Assembly (NCBI GenBank): GCA_964017185.1
Contig: OZ024879.1
Coordinates: 45,754,883-45,818,882 of the forward strand
DNA from: Rugalucina vietnamica
Taxonomy: Eukaryota > Mollusca > Bivalvia > Lucinida > Lucinidae
Direction of reading: 5' to 3'
Length of the DNA stretch: 64,000 bases
Each line of letters starts with the position of its first letter. Positions within the stretch are counted from its first letter, which is position 1. The notes beneath the pieces are model-generated. The model saw only the letters and a program-made list of their open reading frames with translations. It did not search any database and was not told where the DNA came from. Shown here in pieces: positions 53,392 through 64,000 of this stretch. The translations under genes were made by a program, and so were the position numbers.

Positions 53392-54755
53392 GTTGTCGAA
53401 GCACTTTCCTAACCCATATGGTCGAACGTCATTTGAAAAACAATATCGTGTATGTCGTTTTCTTGCATTGGTCACTGCGATACATCTGTGCCTCGTAGAG
53501 CCTACAAGCCTATTGATAAAGTCTTGTGGAGTATTATTCCACTATTGTGTTAATGCATTACGCAGCTGAGCTACAGTTCGTTGTGGTCGAGGTCTGTTTG
53601 CCAGACGTCTACCAAGCTCGTCCCACAAATCCTCGATCGGGGCTTGATCAGATTATAACGCAGGCCAGTTCATAACAGGTATACCATTGTTGCGGAGGGA
53701 ATCCTGTGTAGTTCTAGCCATGTGAGCACGAGCGTTGTCCTGCTGGAATTCGTAACCAGGACTGTTGTTACGAAAAGGCACAACTTCCGTTCTCAACACT
53801 TGATCAATGAACTACCAAGCTCGTCCCACAAATGCTCGATCGGGGCTTGATCAGGTGATAACGCAGGCCAGATTATAAAAGGTATACCATTGTTGCGAAG
53901 GGAATCCTGTGTAGTTCTAGCCATGTGAGCACGAGCGTTGTCCTGCTGGAATTCGTAACCAGGCCTGTTGTTACGAAAAGGCACAACTTCCGTTCTCAAC
54001 ATTTGGTCAATGAAACGTTGTGCTGTTAGTCCTTGGAAAATCAGAAACACTAGTCTTATTAGTGTACCGTGCGCAATCCTCACCACACCATTACGTTTTC
54101 ACCACCCCACCTGTCTCTTTCTGAAACACAAGCGTTATTAAATCTCTCCCGTGAACGTCGCCACACATTTCTACGCCTATCAGCGAAATCCGGATAAAAT
54201 CGTGATTTATCAGAGAAAACGTGATTCCAGTCTCGCAATCGCCAATTTTGATGTTGCTAAACCCAACGCAGGCGCTCTTGCCTGTGACGTCAAATAAATC
54301 TGACTCCGACGTAAGCCGTCTTTCCTGCGATCCTGCCTTAAGTAACCGGACCGTGTCGACAGTTATTCGAGGAAGTTTATTCCCAGGTCTCTTTTGCGGT
54401 TTCACATTGGTTTCTAAAACGATCCCGTAGATGCGTCATCAGAATATACCGATCCTTACGTCTTGACATCACACGCGGACGTCCACCTTGGCGACGATCG
54501 TCACAACTGTCAGTATTGCGGGTAGATCGTAGACAAATGACCTCCAAAATCAACAGCAATGTCCTCATGACGACTGCCCGACTTCAGCTGTCCAATTGCG
54601 CGTTTACGGCCCCTCACAAAAAGGCGCGCCATGGCATTCACGTTTACGTTAGAACCCGAATTCAAAACGATTTTCTTAAGATTGTTTCCGAACTTTTAAA
54701 CAGCATAAATGATTTTAAAAAATTCATGCGCATACGATAGTTGGAAAGGTCCACG
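53391..54755 (-). pseudogene. Tc1-like transposon with broken transposase
   Basis: The minus strand gives the start MARLFVRGRKRAIGQLKSG (ATG 54632-54630), then GGRPRVMSRRKDRYILM and LPRITVDTVRLLKAGSQ (paired helix-turn-helix region), then RDWNHVFSDKSRFY, FQQDNARAHMART and WPALSPDQAPIEHLWDELG (the last two Asp/Glu regions of the DDE triad), then VAQLRNALTQ near 53560. Several frameshifts and stops interrupt it. Possible terminal repeats: actttcctaacccatatgg (about 53401) and catacgatagttggaaaggt (about 54733-54752), diverged. Confidence 0.75.
53611..54016 (-). repeat. 203-bp tandem duplication inside the Tc1-like transposase
   Basis: The segment starting accaagctcgtcccacaaat at 53611 repeats from 53814 with few mismatches. 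It covers the coding part from FIDQML to DELG. Because 203 is not a multiple of three, the duplication itself breaks the frame. Confidence 0.9.
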
Positions 54756-55337
54756 TGCTGCATGACTAACTCTTGAAATCTTGAGCTACGCCTCTTATCT
54801 TTCGTTTTAAGCGGGAAACAATTATGGATTCATTAAGTAGAGACATTAAAAATATGATAACTATTTGTATTTATTAAATTCATAAATTGCTGTATGAAAA
54901 AAAGCGATTTCATTTTTCGCGTTTCTTTTGCTGATAAGTAAACTAATATTGTCATATTCTTCAATTTTATTTATAATTTTTTTCGACTTCGTTTTCAAAC
55001 TGCAATAAAGGGTAGACAGCACATTTACATTAATTCATATTTGGCTTTATTTCTTCCTCCGTGTTACTGTCAGGTTGTGTAAGTAAGCTTTGTGTTTTCA
55101 TTTCACTCAACATTTTGTTCACTTTCAGGTCCTTTGGACAGCTATAGGTCATTTTATTTTGGATACTAGATGATATTATTTGGTCTGTTTTATCATTGTC
55201 ATTATTAGTAACTTCATTCAGCATTTCACCAGAAGTTTGAAATAGATTTTCAGCTGTATTTTGACTGACTTGTTTAAAGCCTAACGTAAACAATTTTGTT
55301 TTAGAAAAACATTTAACACCATAAACATAGTTTCCAT
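54756..55337. other. No gene recognised
   Basis: AT-rich. A minus frame of 87 codons (55030-55293) has no motif. Confidence 0.4.
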
Positions 55338-57308
55338 TTTTAGCTTACCTGAGCCGAGAGCTCATAAGATGAGCTTATATGATTGCCATGCTCCAGCGTC
55401 CGTCCGTCGTCGTCCACAATTTCAAAGATCTCTGAAACCGCTTGGCCAATCAAAGCCAAACTCCATGTGGAGCATCCTTTGGAAGAAGCAACGAAAGTTA
55501 ATATAAATGGTTCATGCCTTTTGACCAAGATGGTCGCCATGGCCATAAATGGCAAAAACCTTTAAAATCTTCTTCTCCAGAACGAGAAAGCCTATGATTT
55601 TGAAAAGTTTATAACTCGCCAGAGCCGAAGGCTCACTATGTGAGCTTATTGGATGGCCATGCTCCGGCGTCCGTCTGTCGTCGTCGTCCACAATTTCATC
55701 GTCGGCGTCCACAATTTCCAAGATATTTTCCTCTGTAACCGCTTGAACACCCTTAGGAAGGGGGAACGAAAGTTTGTTGTTTTTAGCTCAACTGAGCCGA
55801 AGGCAGGGGGAAAGAATAATTGTGTTTTTTGTTTTGATCGGATAAGGACTCTGGCTGCTATGGCAATTTATGTTTCCCATAGACTTATAATGGAAAAAAG
55901 TGAAAATTGCCAGTTTTTGCTGTCTTGTTGGAGATATTTGAATAATTGCCAGTTTTTGCTGTCTTGTTGGAGATATTTGAATTTTGTTTTTGCAGAAATG
56001 TTTATTGAGTAGTCCTGTACGTTTCATGTGACTTTTGTCCTAATCTTTCATTTTGATTGGTTGCAGGGGCCCCATATAGGGCAAACTTTCGAAAAACATA
56101 CAAAAATCTTCTTCTCAGAAACTGTTCAGGGGATGAAGCCTATACTTTGTATACATGTCCCTGACAGTGGCCTCTACATAATTTTTGTTTTTTTATTCCA
56201 GGCGGATAAGAACTCTGGTTGCTATGGCAACTTTAAGTTTTCATAGACTTATAATGGGAAAAGTGGAAATCGGCTATTTTTCCGCTAAAATTGCAAACAT
56301 TTGAATTTTGTTTTTGCAGAAATGTTTATTGAGTATAGTTTGACGTTTCTTGCGAGTTTTGTCCTTATCCTTTATTTTGATTGGTTGCTGGGGTCCCATA
56401 AAGGGCAAAATTTTGAAAAAAAAAAAATCTTCTCCTCAGAAACTGTCGAGTGGATGAATCCTGTACTTTGTATACATGTTCCTGACAGTAGCCTCTACAT
56501 AATTTGTGTTTTTATTCCAGTCGGAAAAGAACTCTGGTTGCTATGGTAACTTTAAGTTTCCATAGACTTATAATGGGAAAAGTGGAAATGAGCATTTTTT
56601 TAATCTTTTGCAGCCTGCGATCTGAAAAGTGGTAGATGCAAACAACTAATGTATTAGATGAAGGTATATGATTAATTTAGGTCAAGGTCATCTCTTGACC
56701 TTGGCCGGTCTGTCGTCCATACACACTTTTCTCTTAAACCACTTGGCCAATCAAAGACAAATTTTATATGAAGCATATATAGGAAGTGGGAACCAATGTG
56801 TATATAAATAATCCAGGTCACATGACCAAGATGGCCGCCATGCCCATATATGGTAAAACCCCTTAAAATATCTTCTCCAGAACCGGTGAACCGATTTCAA
56901 CGAAACTTTGCATGAAGTATGGATGACTCAAGTACTACAGTGTATATATAAAACATGACCCTGTGGTGACCTTGACCTATTTTATGGCAAGGTCAACATA
57001 GGTCGTCAATGCATTTGAATGGGGAAAACTTTTAAAATGTCATTTTGTGAGAGTCTTGCAGGAAATGGGCAGTAGGACTGAAATTTAATGATTCGGAAAA
57101 AAATGGACCCCAGGGGCTCATCTGCTTTTAAAATGCTATTTGAAGGGGAAAATCAAATGGACAGAATATTTATTATTCTGAAAAAAGAAAATGGCCCAAG
57201 GGCTTCATCTGCCCCTGCACTGGGGTTAAATACCATAATATTCAAATATGTTTATTGGTATATGAAGCAGATCTCAGGTGAGCGTTTACAGGACCATTGG
57301 TCCTCTAA
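55338..57308 (+). mobile_element. Composite of pearl-like elements (three 5' ends, one 3' end)
   Basis: 5'-end sequences occur at 55338 (ttagcttacctgagccg), 55617 (gccagagccgaaggctca) and 55785 (ttagctcaactgagccg). Two related units follow (55800-56020, 56300-56620, each with tttgcagaaatgtttattga), then a family-1 core from 56740, and one 3' end with AGGACCATTGGTCCT and CTAA (57305-57308) followed by T. This suggests nested or serial insertion with internal rearrangement. Confidence 0.6.
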
Positions 57309-57545
57309 TTCTTTTATTTAGTGTTTTGTCCCTTTCAAGATTATTTCATCTCATATGAGACGGGCCAATCAGTAGGTGGGGCGAAAACGGGGGAGCCCCG
57401 AGAAAAGCCACCTGGCACATCTGCAAGCAGAACTTGGCTTGTCTTGCATGTGGCCAGAGAGGGGCTCGAACCCACACCAGACACAGCGGTGAGATGATCG
57501 AGTGATTAAAACAGCGCTCTTAACCGCTCGGCCACGGGGGCCGCC
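57309..57545 (-). mobile_element. tRNA-derived SINE, family A, full length
   Basis: On the minus strand: CCGTGGCCGAGCGGTTAAGA (box A), GGTTCGAGCCCC (box B), gacaagccaagttctgct, cccgttttcgccccacctac and a T-rich/A-rich tail region. It has the best-preserved tRNA-like head of the three copies and lies just after the 3' end of a pearl-like element. Confidence 0.85.
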
Positions 57546-58404
57546 ACGAAGGAAAGTTTATATAAATGGTCCAGGTCCCATGACCAAGATGGCTGCCATG
57601 GCTATAAATAGCAAAAAACATAACTAAATCGTCGTCTTCATATTCAGAAGGCCTATGATTTTGAAGCTTGGCATGAAGCATCAGGGAGAGAAGCTGTACA
57701 AAGTTTATATAAATCATTACCCTGTGGTGACCCTGACCTATTTAAACTGCAAGGTTAGTATAGGTCGACTGTGCATTTGAATGGGGAAAATGTCAAAATG
57801 CCATTTGAAGGGAAAACTTGAAGGAAATGGGCAAATCGACTGAAGAATTATGATTATAAAAGACATTTGACCCCAGCGGCTGGTCCTACCCCACCCCGAG
57901 GCAATATACATGCATATTACCATAATATGCAAAGATCTTCTCTGAAACCGATTGGCCTTATCAAAACCAAATTTGATATGAAGCATCTGTAGGAGGGGGA
58001 ACCTATGTGAACATAAATAATCCTGTTTACGTGACAAAAAATGACCGCCTTGCCCATATATGGTAAAAAAAACTTTTATTGATATCTTCTCTTCCGGAAC
58101 GGTGGACCAATTTCAACAAAATTGTGGACAAGTAGAGTACTGCAATATGTACATAAACTATGACCCTGCGATGACCTTGGCCTCTTTCACAGCAAGATCA
58201 CATATGCAGTAAATTGTTGTCATTGAAGAGAAAAACACCCATGAAATGGGCAAATAGACAGACTATTTATGATTGAAAATAAAATTGACTACAGGGGTTC
58301 ATCTGTCCCTGCTCTGAGCCTATATACATATATAATAATAGTCAAGTTTATTGGTATATATCTCAGATCTCAGGTGAGCGTTTACAGGACCATTGGTCCT
58401 CTAG
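57546..58404 (+). mobile_element. Pearl-like element, core and 3' end
   Basis: Core sequence (tgaccaagatggctgccatg, ccctgtggtgaccctgacc) continues after the SINE. It ends agatctcaggtgagc, AGGACCATTGGTCCT, CTAG (58401-58404), T. Sequence divergence is higher than in the 40-kb copy. Confidence 0.65.
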
Positions 58405-58996
58405 TTAACATTTCTATTACGATACTTTAACTTTTCATTAAAGGATATGTTCATTTTACTTAAATATTTCGCTATAACCTCCAATTTCCAGATTTTTCTG
58501 TCTTAAATCAAAATAAATGTTATTGAACTTCACTTTGTTTTTCCTTTCTAGTTAAGAGAACAATCAATGGACTTTGGTAGAAGAAGTTCTTCATCCATAT
58601 TTTTTCAAAACAATTAGTATTCCTCTTCCTTAAGATAGTATACTTGTTATAAAGTGCTCTTACTTTGCTAAATAAGGAATCGATAGTCACTTCAGATTCT
58701 TAAATTCTTGCTACACTTATGTCACATACTCATTTATGGATTATCTTTTTTATATTTCAAATTTGATTTATAAAGTTGAATTATGTGTTTCTTTTTTCAG
58801 AATTTTACAATCGAACATATAAATGGGTTTTTTGGGTGTGCTTGAAGCCATGGATTGAATTATGACCTAATCAATATGTACTGAGAATTCAAAAAATGCT
58901 ATACATAAGATAAATAATAGTACAATAAACATTATTATTATTGAGCAACTGTATGAGAAAAACAATTTGTGATTTCTGACAGGTCTGGCAAAAACG
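58405..58996. other. No gene recognised
   Basis: AT-rich spacer without open frames of note. Confidence 0.45.
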
Positions 58997-59030
58997 TACA
59001 AGTAGGCAATGATTAGGAAAAGGCGCAAAC
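58997..59030 (-). repeat. R-family micro-copy
   Basis: acgtacaagtaggcaatgat plus aggaaaaggcgcaa, about 34 bp from the fixed end only, after an A run. Confidence 0.65.
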
Positions 59031-59079
59031 GGCCTGTACATTCGCAGAAGGCTACATGCTTAAATTTGGATTTAAGAAA

Positions 59080-59660
59080 TAGAGTGATTGTACAATCTGT
59101 TTAGCAATATAAGAGCTGTCGCAGGACCGTAGCTCGCCTGACTTGTGCTTTGTCACTACATCTATCAAAATGTATGGGTCGTGAGCTTCAGACCAACATT
59201 TACCAACGCGCAAAGTATCAACTTAATCCATCGATATATTCCGGAGATATGGACTAATAAAAAGTTAAACCAAAACTTTAACACAAAATTCAGTCCTTGA
59301 CCTCAAGGTCACTCAAGTGGGTCGTGATGAAACACCAAAAACACTTCAGACCAATATCTACCAGCATGCAAAGTATCAACATCCATTTTCATATTCAATT
59401 GATATTGACTTATAAATACTTTAACCAAACACTTCAGTAAAAAAAATCAAAGTACTTTACCTTGACCTTAGGGTCACCCTGGTCGGTCGTGGTGGTACAA
59501 CATAAAACTTCAGACCAATTTATCTACCAGCATGCAAAGTATCAACTTCATCCATCTTCTTATTCAAAAGATATAGACTTATGAAACACTCTAACCAAAA
59601 ACTTTAACAAAAAACTCTAAGTCCGTGACCTTGACCTCAAGATCACCTAGGTGTGGCGAC
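59080..59660 (+). repeat. About 170-bp tandem repeat, three units
   Basis: Each unit contains cttcagaccaa, ctaccagcatgcaaagtatcaac, gatatngacttat and tgaccttgacctcaagntcac. The units start near 59170, 59335 and 59495. This is the core-repeat style of pearl-like elements, but no terminal hairpin was recognised. Confidence 0.65.
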
Positions 59661-60137
59661 AGGAACGGTTCAATGTAACAGGGATGATTCCAGGTGTTTC
59701 TGATAAATATAACACTGGAACATATTCAGCAGGGGAGATTTGAGGCACGAAAAGAGTGTTTGCGATACAACAAAACACTTGGACCTAATTCGTACGAGCG
59801 ATTACAAACTTTGATAAAGGTGTTTATATATATACCTAATTAATATTCATTGGTTGCGTGTGGATTGATCTAGAGCAGGTCACACGGAGGGTGCTATTCT
59901 GTCATGTTGTCGTGATCATATTACCCTCTGACGTTATATCTGCCTAAAAACGTGCAGCAGCACTTGCAGTAACATGCGTTTGTTTACCTTGCACGTGGAG
60001 GGTGCTATTCTGTCATTTCGCATGATCATATAACCCTTTGATGTCATATTCACTTAAATGTGCAGTTGTACTTGTAGTCACGTGTTTGTCATGTGGTATG
60101 TCACTAATTTGTTTCAAAAAGGGTTTGGTATAATAAA

Positions 60138-60255
60138 ACAATTGTTACCCTTACGTGAGGGTGACATGACCATTTGTTCACCCTCGAAAGGTCATATCAC
60201 CTGCCTCTGTTGAACAAAAATCGTCATGTCACCCTCACTCAAGGGCAACAATTGT
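60138..60255. mobile_element. Short foldback MITE, 118 bp
   Basis: ACAATTGTTACCC...GTGAGGGTGACATGAC and GTCATGTCACCCTCAC...GGGCAACAATTGT are inverted arms of about 32 bp, with a second inner pair (tttgttca / tgaacaaaa). Confidence 0.75.
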
Positions 60256-60464
60256 ATTGCAGCTGGGTTGATTACAGGAAATGATAAGAGTGAATGTGTT
60301 ACAATTTCACAATGGGCATAATCAGCAGTTGTGGTTACACACTTTGATACGTACGGAGGTTTGTATTACTGTATAACACTAGGGCCTAGCTAGCAGGAGT
60401 GATCACAATCTAAGATAAAGGTGTTTGTAGTGCGATATAACACTGGGTTCTAATCAGCAACTGT

Positions 60465-60670
60465 ATGGGAGCGCGGTGGCGTAGAAGTAGAGCGTCGGAC
60501 TACGAATCGAGAGGTCCTGGGTTCGATAACCACATGCGTCATCGTGGTGTGTCCTTGAGCAAAACACATTAACTCCTTGCAGTACTGGTTAATACCAGTA
60601 AGCGTTGGCTCCGTCCCGACATGACTGAAAAATAGTTGACTGGGACGTTAAGCCACGACTCTTAACAAAT
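60465..60670 (+). mobile_element. tRNA-derived SINE, family B, full length
   Basis: Head gggagcgcggtggcgtagaa (box A) and GGTTCGATAACC (box B); middle gtgtccttgagcaaaacaca tta, which resembles the conserved central domain of V- or Meta-type SINEs; end cgtcccgacatgactg ... tgggacgttaag. aatcagcaactgt at 60452-60464 and aatcagcgattgt at 60671-60683 form a 13-bp target duplication with two mismatches. Confidence 0.8.
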
Positions 60671-60899
60671 AATCAGCGATTGTGATTACTGGCGATCAAA
60701 GGGAGGTTTTTAGAACACTATAACACGTGGGCCTAATTAGCAGGAGTAATTACAGGCGATGGCATGGACGTTTGTACTACGTTATGACACTAGGGTCTAA
60801 CCAGCAGGAGAGATTACAAGCTGTGATAAAGGACTTCGTAGTACTTGTCCTGTGCAACATAAAACTGGGGCCTAATCAGCAGAAATGATTACAGGAGAT

Positions 60900-61895
60900 T
60901 CAAACATCTTCTTCTCTGAAACCGCTTGGCCAATCAAAGCCAAACCTCATGTAAGCATCCTTAAGAAGGGGAACGAAAGTTTATATGAGTGGTCCAGGTC
61001 ACATGACCAAGATGGCCGCCATGGCTATAAATGGCAAAAACATTCAAAAATCTTCTTCTCAAGAACCAGAAGGCCTATGATTTTGAAACTTGGCATGAAG
61101 CATCAGGCAATGAAGCTCTACAACGTTTGTGTAAATCATGACCATTGGGTGACCTTGACCTATTTTATGGCAAGGTCAACATAGGTCGCCCATGCATTTA
61201 AATGGGGAAAATTGTTCAAATGTGATTTTAAGCCTTAGGGCAAAACTTGCAGTAAATTAGCAGATGGACAGAATATTATGTTTATGAAAACAAGTTTGTC
61301 CGCATGGGGTTGTCTGACCCTGCCCCGGGGCTATATACATGTATATGACCATAATATTCAAACATCTCCTCTGAAACCACTTGGCCAACCAAAGCCAAAC
61401 CTTATGTTGAGCATCGTTAGGAAGGGGCAATGAGAGTTTATATAAATGGTCAATGTCACATGACCAAGATGGCTGTCATGGCTATAAATAACAAAAACCT
61501 TTAAAAATCTTCAGAACCAGAAGGCCTATGAATTTTTAACTTGGCATGAAGCATCAGGCAATGGAGCTCTACAAAAAGGTACAAGTAGGCAAAGATCAGG
61601 AAAAGTATAAAGTATATGTAAATCATGATCCTGTGATGTTCTTGACAGATTTTTCTGCACGGTCAACATAGGTCAAATATGCAGAAAACTGTTAAAATGA
61701 CACGGAAGGGAAAAACTGACAAGAAATGGGCAAGTGAACAGAATATTTATGAATTTGAAAAAGAAATTAAGCCCAGGGGTTGTTCTGACTCTGTCCTGTG
61801 GCTATATACATGTATATGACCTTTATAGTCAAACAAGTTTATTGGTATATATCTCGGATCTCAGGTGAGCGTTTACAGGACAATTGGTCCTCTGG
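60900..61895 (+). mobile_element. Pearl-like element, two cores, with an R micro-insertion
   Basis: Cores start near 60900 and 61360 (catcttcttctctgaaaccg, ggccaatcaaagccaaacc, tgaccaagatggccgcc). It ends gatctcaggtgagc, AGGACAATTGGTCCT (one mismatched pair), CTGG (61892-61895), T. A canonical 5' end was not found. Confidence 0.65.
61575..61608 (-). mobile_element. R-family micro-insertion, about 34 bp
   Basis: aaaggtacaagtaggcaaag continuing to ggaaaagtat interrupts the pearl-like core between ctctacaaa and aaagtatatgtaa. Comparison with 57690 and 61120 shows the uninterrupted core. Confidence 0.75.
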
Positions 61896-63023
61896 TTTAA
61901 TAATCCATTTTCATTGTTGCGTGATTTTGGAGTTCCCTAAGCAGCGGAAAATACCATTCTTGTATGCTGGCATACATCCTACCTACTTTTTGCTGCATTT
62001 TGTATGGATATCCAATTCCCATATAATGCACAAACATCTTCTCTGAACCCGGTGGACCGATTTCAAAGAAACTTGGCATGAAGAATTTCAAGTCAATTAT
62101 TTCAAGCCAATGTATTTATTCCCAGACTTACAAAAAGCAAGCATCAAGGGCAAGCAATTTCAGGCAACATGGCGAATACACTGTGGAGGTTCACTCAATA
62201 ACCTACAGGGGCCCGGCACGCATCGGACTGATTCAGTGCTGCCTTGCAAACGCTACTGCTTTGCAATGCCGCTCCGAAACAGCCCCAGGTGTACCTTATG
62301 GGTTTAAAACTTAATATTAAGTATTGATGAATAATCAAAAGGTGATCTACATCTCAGTCCCAATCAGTAAACCAAATATAAAGGCTCTAGCTCAAATACT
62401 TTTTGAGATATCAAACAAAATATTCAAATTTTGTTTTCAGAGGGGCATAATTCAGAAAAGGAACACAACATTAAAAATATATTTTTTCATGAGGAATTTG
62501 TATATGGAATTTCAAAATCCTAGCATGCACGTTATTAAAAGTTAAAACAAAGTCACTAACAGACACAAGCACAGACAGACAAGCCCAAAGCAATATTCCT
62601 TTTCAACTTTTCCTAAGTTGGGGGCATAAACAGCAACAATGCATTAAGTATTTACAACCAATGAAATGAAATTACCCTTTTGAGGAAAAGGTAAATTCAA
62701 GCCTTAAAATAAACACATACACCACAACATATTAATAACACTATTGTTGAGATCCAATCCATATATAATTTGTGTTTATAACAATAGCAATATGTATCGT
62801 CATATAGCAAAAATTCGGGCCCAACAATGATCAGTATAACATCCAAAACTGTGTTGTAATGAACCATGTACTGAAGAAGTTCAGGTGTAATAATACTTTT
62901 CTGTGATTGGAATATAATTGCTAAGTAATCAATAAAGAAACATTACCAGTTCTCATTCTGGTGGCCATATTTTATAACATTAATTCTTACAGACAGTAAA
63001 GTATCTGGATTCAGCTGTAAGGT
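61896..63023. other. No gene; short pearl-like trace at 62025-62085
   Basis: caaacatcttctctgaaccc ggtggaccgatttcaaagaa is a core fragment. The rest is AT-rich, with the plus frame 62078-62314 lacking motifs. Confidence 0.4.
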
Positions 63024-63029
63024 TTTATT
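63024..63029 (-). promoter_or_regulatory. Candidate polyadenylation signal of the right-edge gene
   Basis: AATAAA on the minus strand, about 320 bases downstream of the stop at 63348. Confidence 0.35.
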
Positions 63030-63347
63030 ATGAAATTTCTGTTACTACAGACAGATCCATAATCAATGTACGAAAATTGAAACATCAAATATGTTATTGA
63101 AACTGCCTCAGTAGCCTTGTCAAATTTTCAACTTTTGTGTTTCAGTTCCAACTGTTCATGTACATAAACCACATTAGAACACCGAGGTTTGAACTATTTA
63201 AACAGCTTTACTTAGATCAGAATGTTCAGATCTAGGCAAGATACTATTTCTTCTCTCTCATTAACACATTAAATCACTTCAGTTCAAATGTCTGACTTGT
63301 TAACAAGACAGAAATTATTTTGAGCATGAGGTGACTCAATCGTTAGT

Positions 63348-63418
63348 CATACTAAATCTTTTTCCAGGTTTACACAATGTCTGTTCTTGCTTTCTCCAAG
63401 GAAACCTCACCTTCACAC
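63348..63418 (-). CDS. Last coding exon of a Tudor-like host gene
   Basis: The acceptor attactctttcag ends at 63419. The exon completes a split codon (T from the previous exon plus GT, giving Cys) and continues VKVRFPWRKQEQTLCKPGKD, then LV and TGA (63350-63348). The phase matches the donor of the exon at 63768-63852, and the joined peptide continues the Tudor-like strand pattern (KVRF). An internal GTGAGG could serve as an alternative donor, giving a very short exon instead. Confidence 0.5.
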
Positions 63419-63767
63419 CTGAAAGAGTAATTGTACAAATAATTAGTGTGACACAAAACAGCATATTTCCTAATTAATAATATACATGTAATATAACATA
63501 ACATAGATTTATTCCGACTTAAGCATACTACAAGCTCATCGTCTACAACATATAAATTAATGATAGCTTCTCCTGGATTTCTTGTGTTATGATCTCACTT
63601 TGTGCATAGTCATGAACAATGTAAATATAAAATTGTGAAAAATTAGCCCCATTTACGGAACTGAAAAGTTCATGGTATCATTTATTACCAATAAGGCATC
63701 AAAGCAAATAAGACCAATATTTAAAATAGCACAACACGGACTTAAGCTTTGCAGAAATATAACTTAC

Positions 63768-63852
63768 ATTTGTCTGTTACAGCCATTATCTTTGCTGGCC
63801 ACATTCCTTTAACCCATTTGGCTTGAACTGTTTGCCCGACGGTGTACAAAGC
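63768..63852 (-). CDS. Coding exon of a Tudor-like host gene
   Basis: Flanked by a good acceptor (gatcttgcag) and a consensus donor (AAAT|GTAAGT) on the minus strand. The 85 bases encode ALYTVGQTVQAKWVKGMWPA then KIMAVTDK, leaving one base for the next exon. The pattern VGxxVxAkW..G.WPAkI resembles the first strands of Tudor-type chromatin- or RNA-reader domains. The gene enters from beyond the right edge, so name and length are unknown. Confidence 0.6.
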
Positions 63853-64000
63853 CTGCAAGATCAGCAAAAAAACTTCTTAATTTTGGACATGATTTATTAT
63901 GGTTAACATGCATCAAGAGTCTACGATTAAAATCATTTTCACCATTACATGTATAAAACAAACGCCCTTAGATGTTGGTATGTTCCTTTTCAAATATATG

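Larger units (their letters stand above)
59690..60899 (+). repeat. Degenerate about 75-90-bp tandem repeat region
   Basis: Units with gggcctaatcagcagnngngattacangntntgataaagg recur irregularly. Nested inside are a duplicated about 120-bp segment (ggagggtgctattctgtcat at 59886 and 59997), a foldback element (60138) and a SINE (60465). It has no coding content. Confidence 0.5.

Overview
This window is eukaryotic, intron-bearing, AT-rich animal DNA dominated by transposable elements. The mix suggests a marine lophotrochozoan, most likely a bivalve mollusc. That guess rests on Helentron/pearl-type elements with tandem core repeats, tRNA-derived SINEs, an I-group LINE, a Ty3/gypsy element of Gmr1 type, Tc1/mariner remnants and long homopolymers. 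I see no prokaryotic genes, rRNA or CRISPR array. The species call is inference.

Layout. 0-5.6 kb: the 3' part of a Ty3/gypsy-like LTR retrotransposon with one intact ORF in the order gag-protease-integrase-RT-RNase H, then a polypurine tract and a complete 824-bp LTR. 5.6-12 kb: SINE-like repeats, a mariner fragment, degenerate zinc-knuckle (gag-like) sequences, copies of a fixed-end repeat called here the R family, a three-unit tandem repeat, and a probable 3'-terminal exon on the minus strand. 12.06-17.9 kb: a full-length LINE with two intact ORFs and an 11-bp target-site duplication, the best candidate for a recently active element. 18-38.4 kb: about ten broken copies of one gag-like CCHC gene, nearly all on the minus strand, interleaved with R-family copies, SINEs, foldback elements and a second Helentron-like family. 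39.9-42 kb, 45.8-50.8 kb, 55.3-58.4 kb and 60.9-61.9 kb: copies of a Helentron/pearl-like element with core repeats of about 460 bp. 42.5-45.1 kb: a second, broken copy of the LINE. 45.3-45.7 kb: a C2H2 zinc-finger pseudogene fragment. 51.4-54.8 kb: two decayed DNA-transposon transposase genes. 63.3-63.9 kb: the last two coding exons of a probable host gene with a Tudor-like segment, entering from the right on the minus strand.

How it fits together. Nested insertions give a relative history. Old gag-like units were hit by a SINE (29.9 kb), a SINE-like repeat (7.2 kb) and a 66-bp LINE tail (9.4 kb). Pearl-like elements were later hit by R-family insertions (47.0 and 61.6 kb) and are immediately followed by SINEs (48.2 and 57.3 kb). 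Autonomous elements (LINE, LTR element) sit beside parasites that presumably borrow such machinery (SINEs, short truncated copies). Only the LTR polyprotein, the two LINE ORFs and the right-edge exons look intact. Family labels come from motif reading without database searches.
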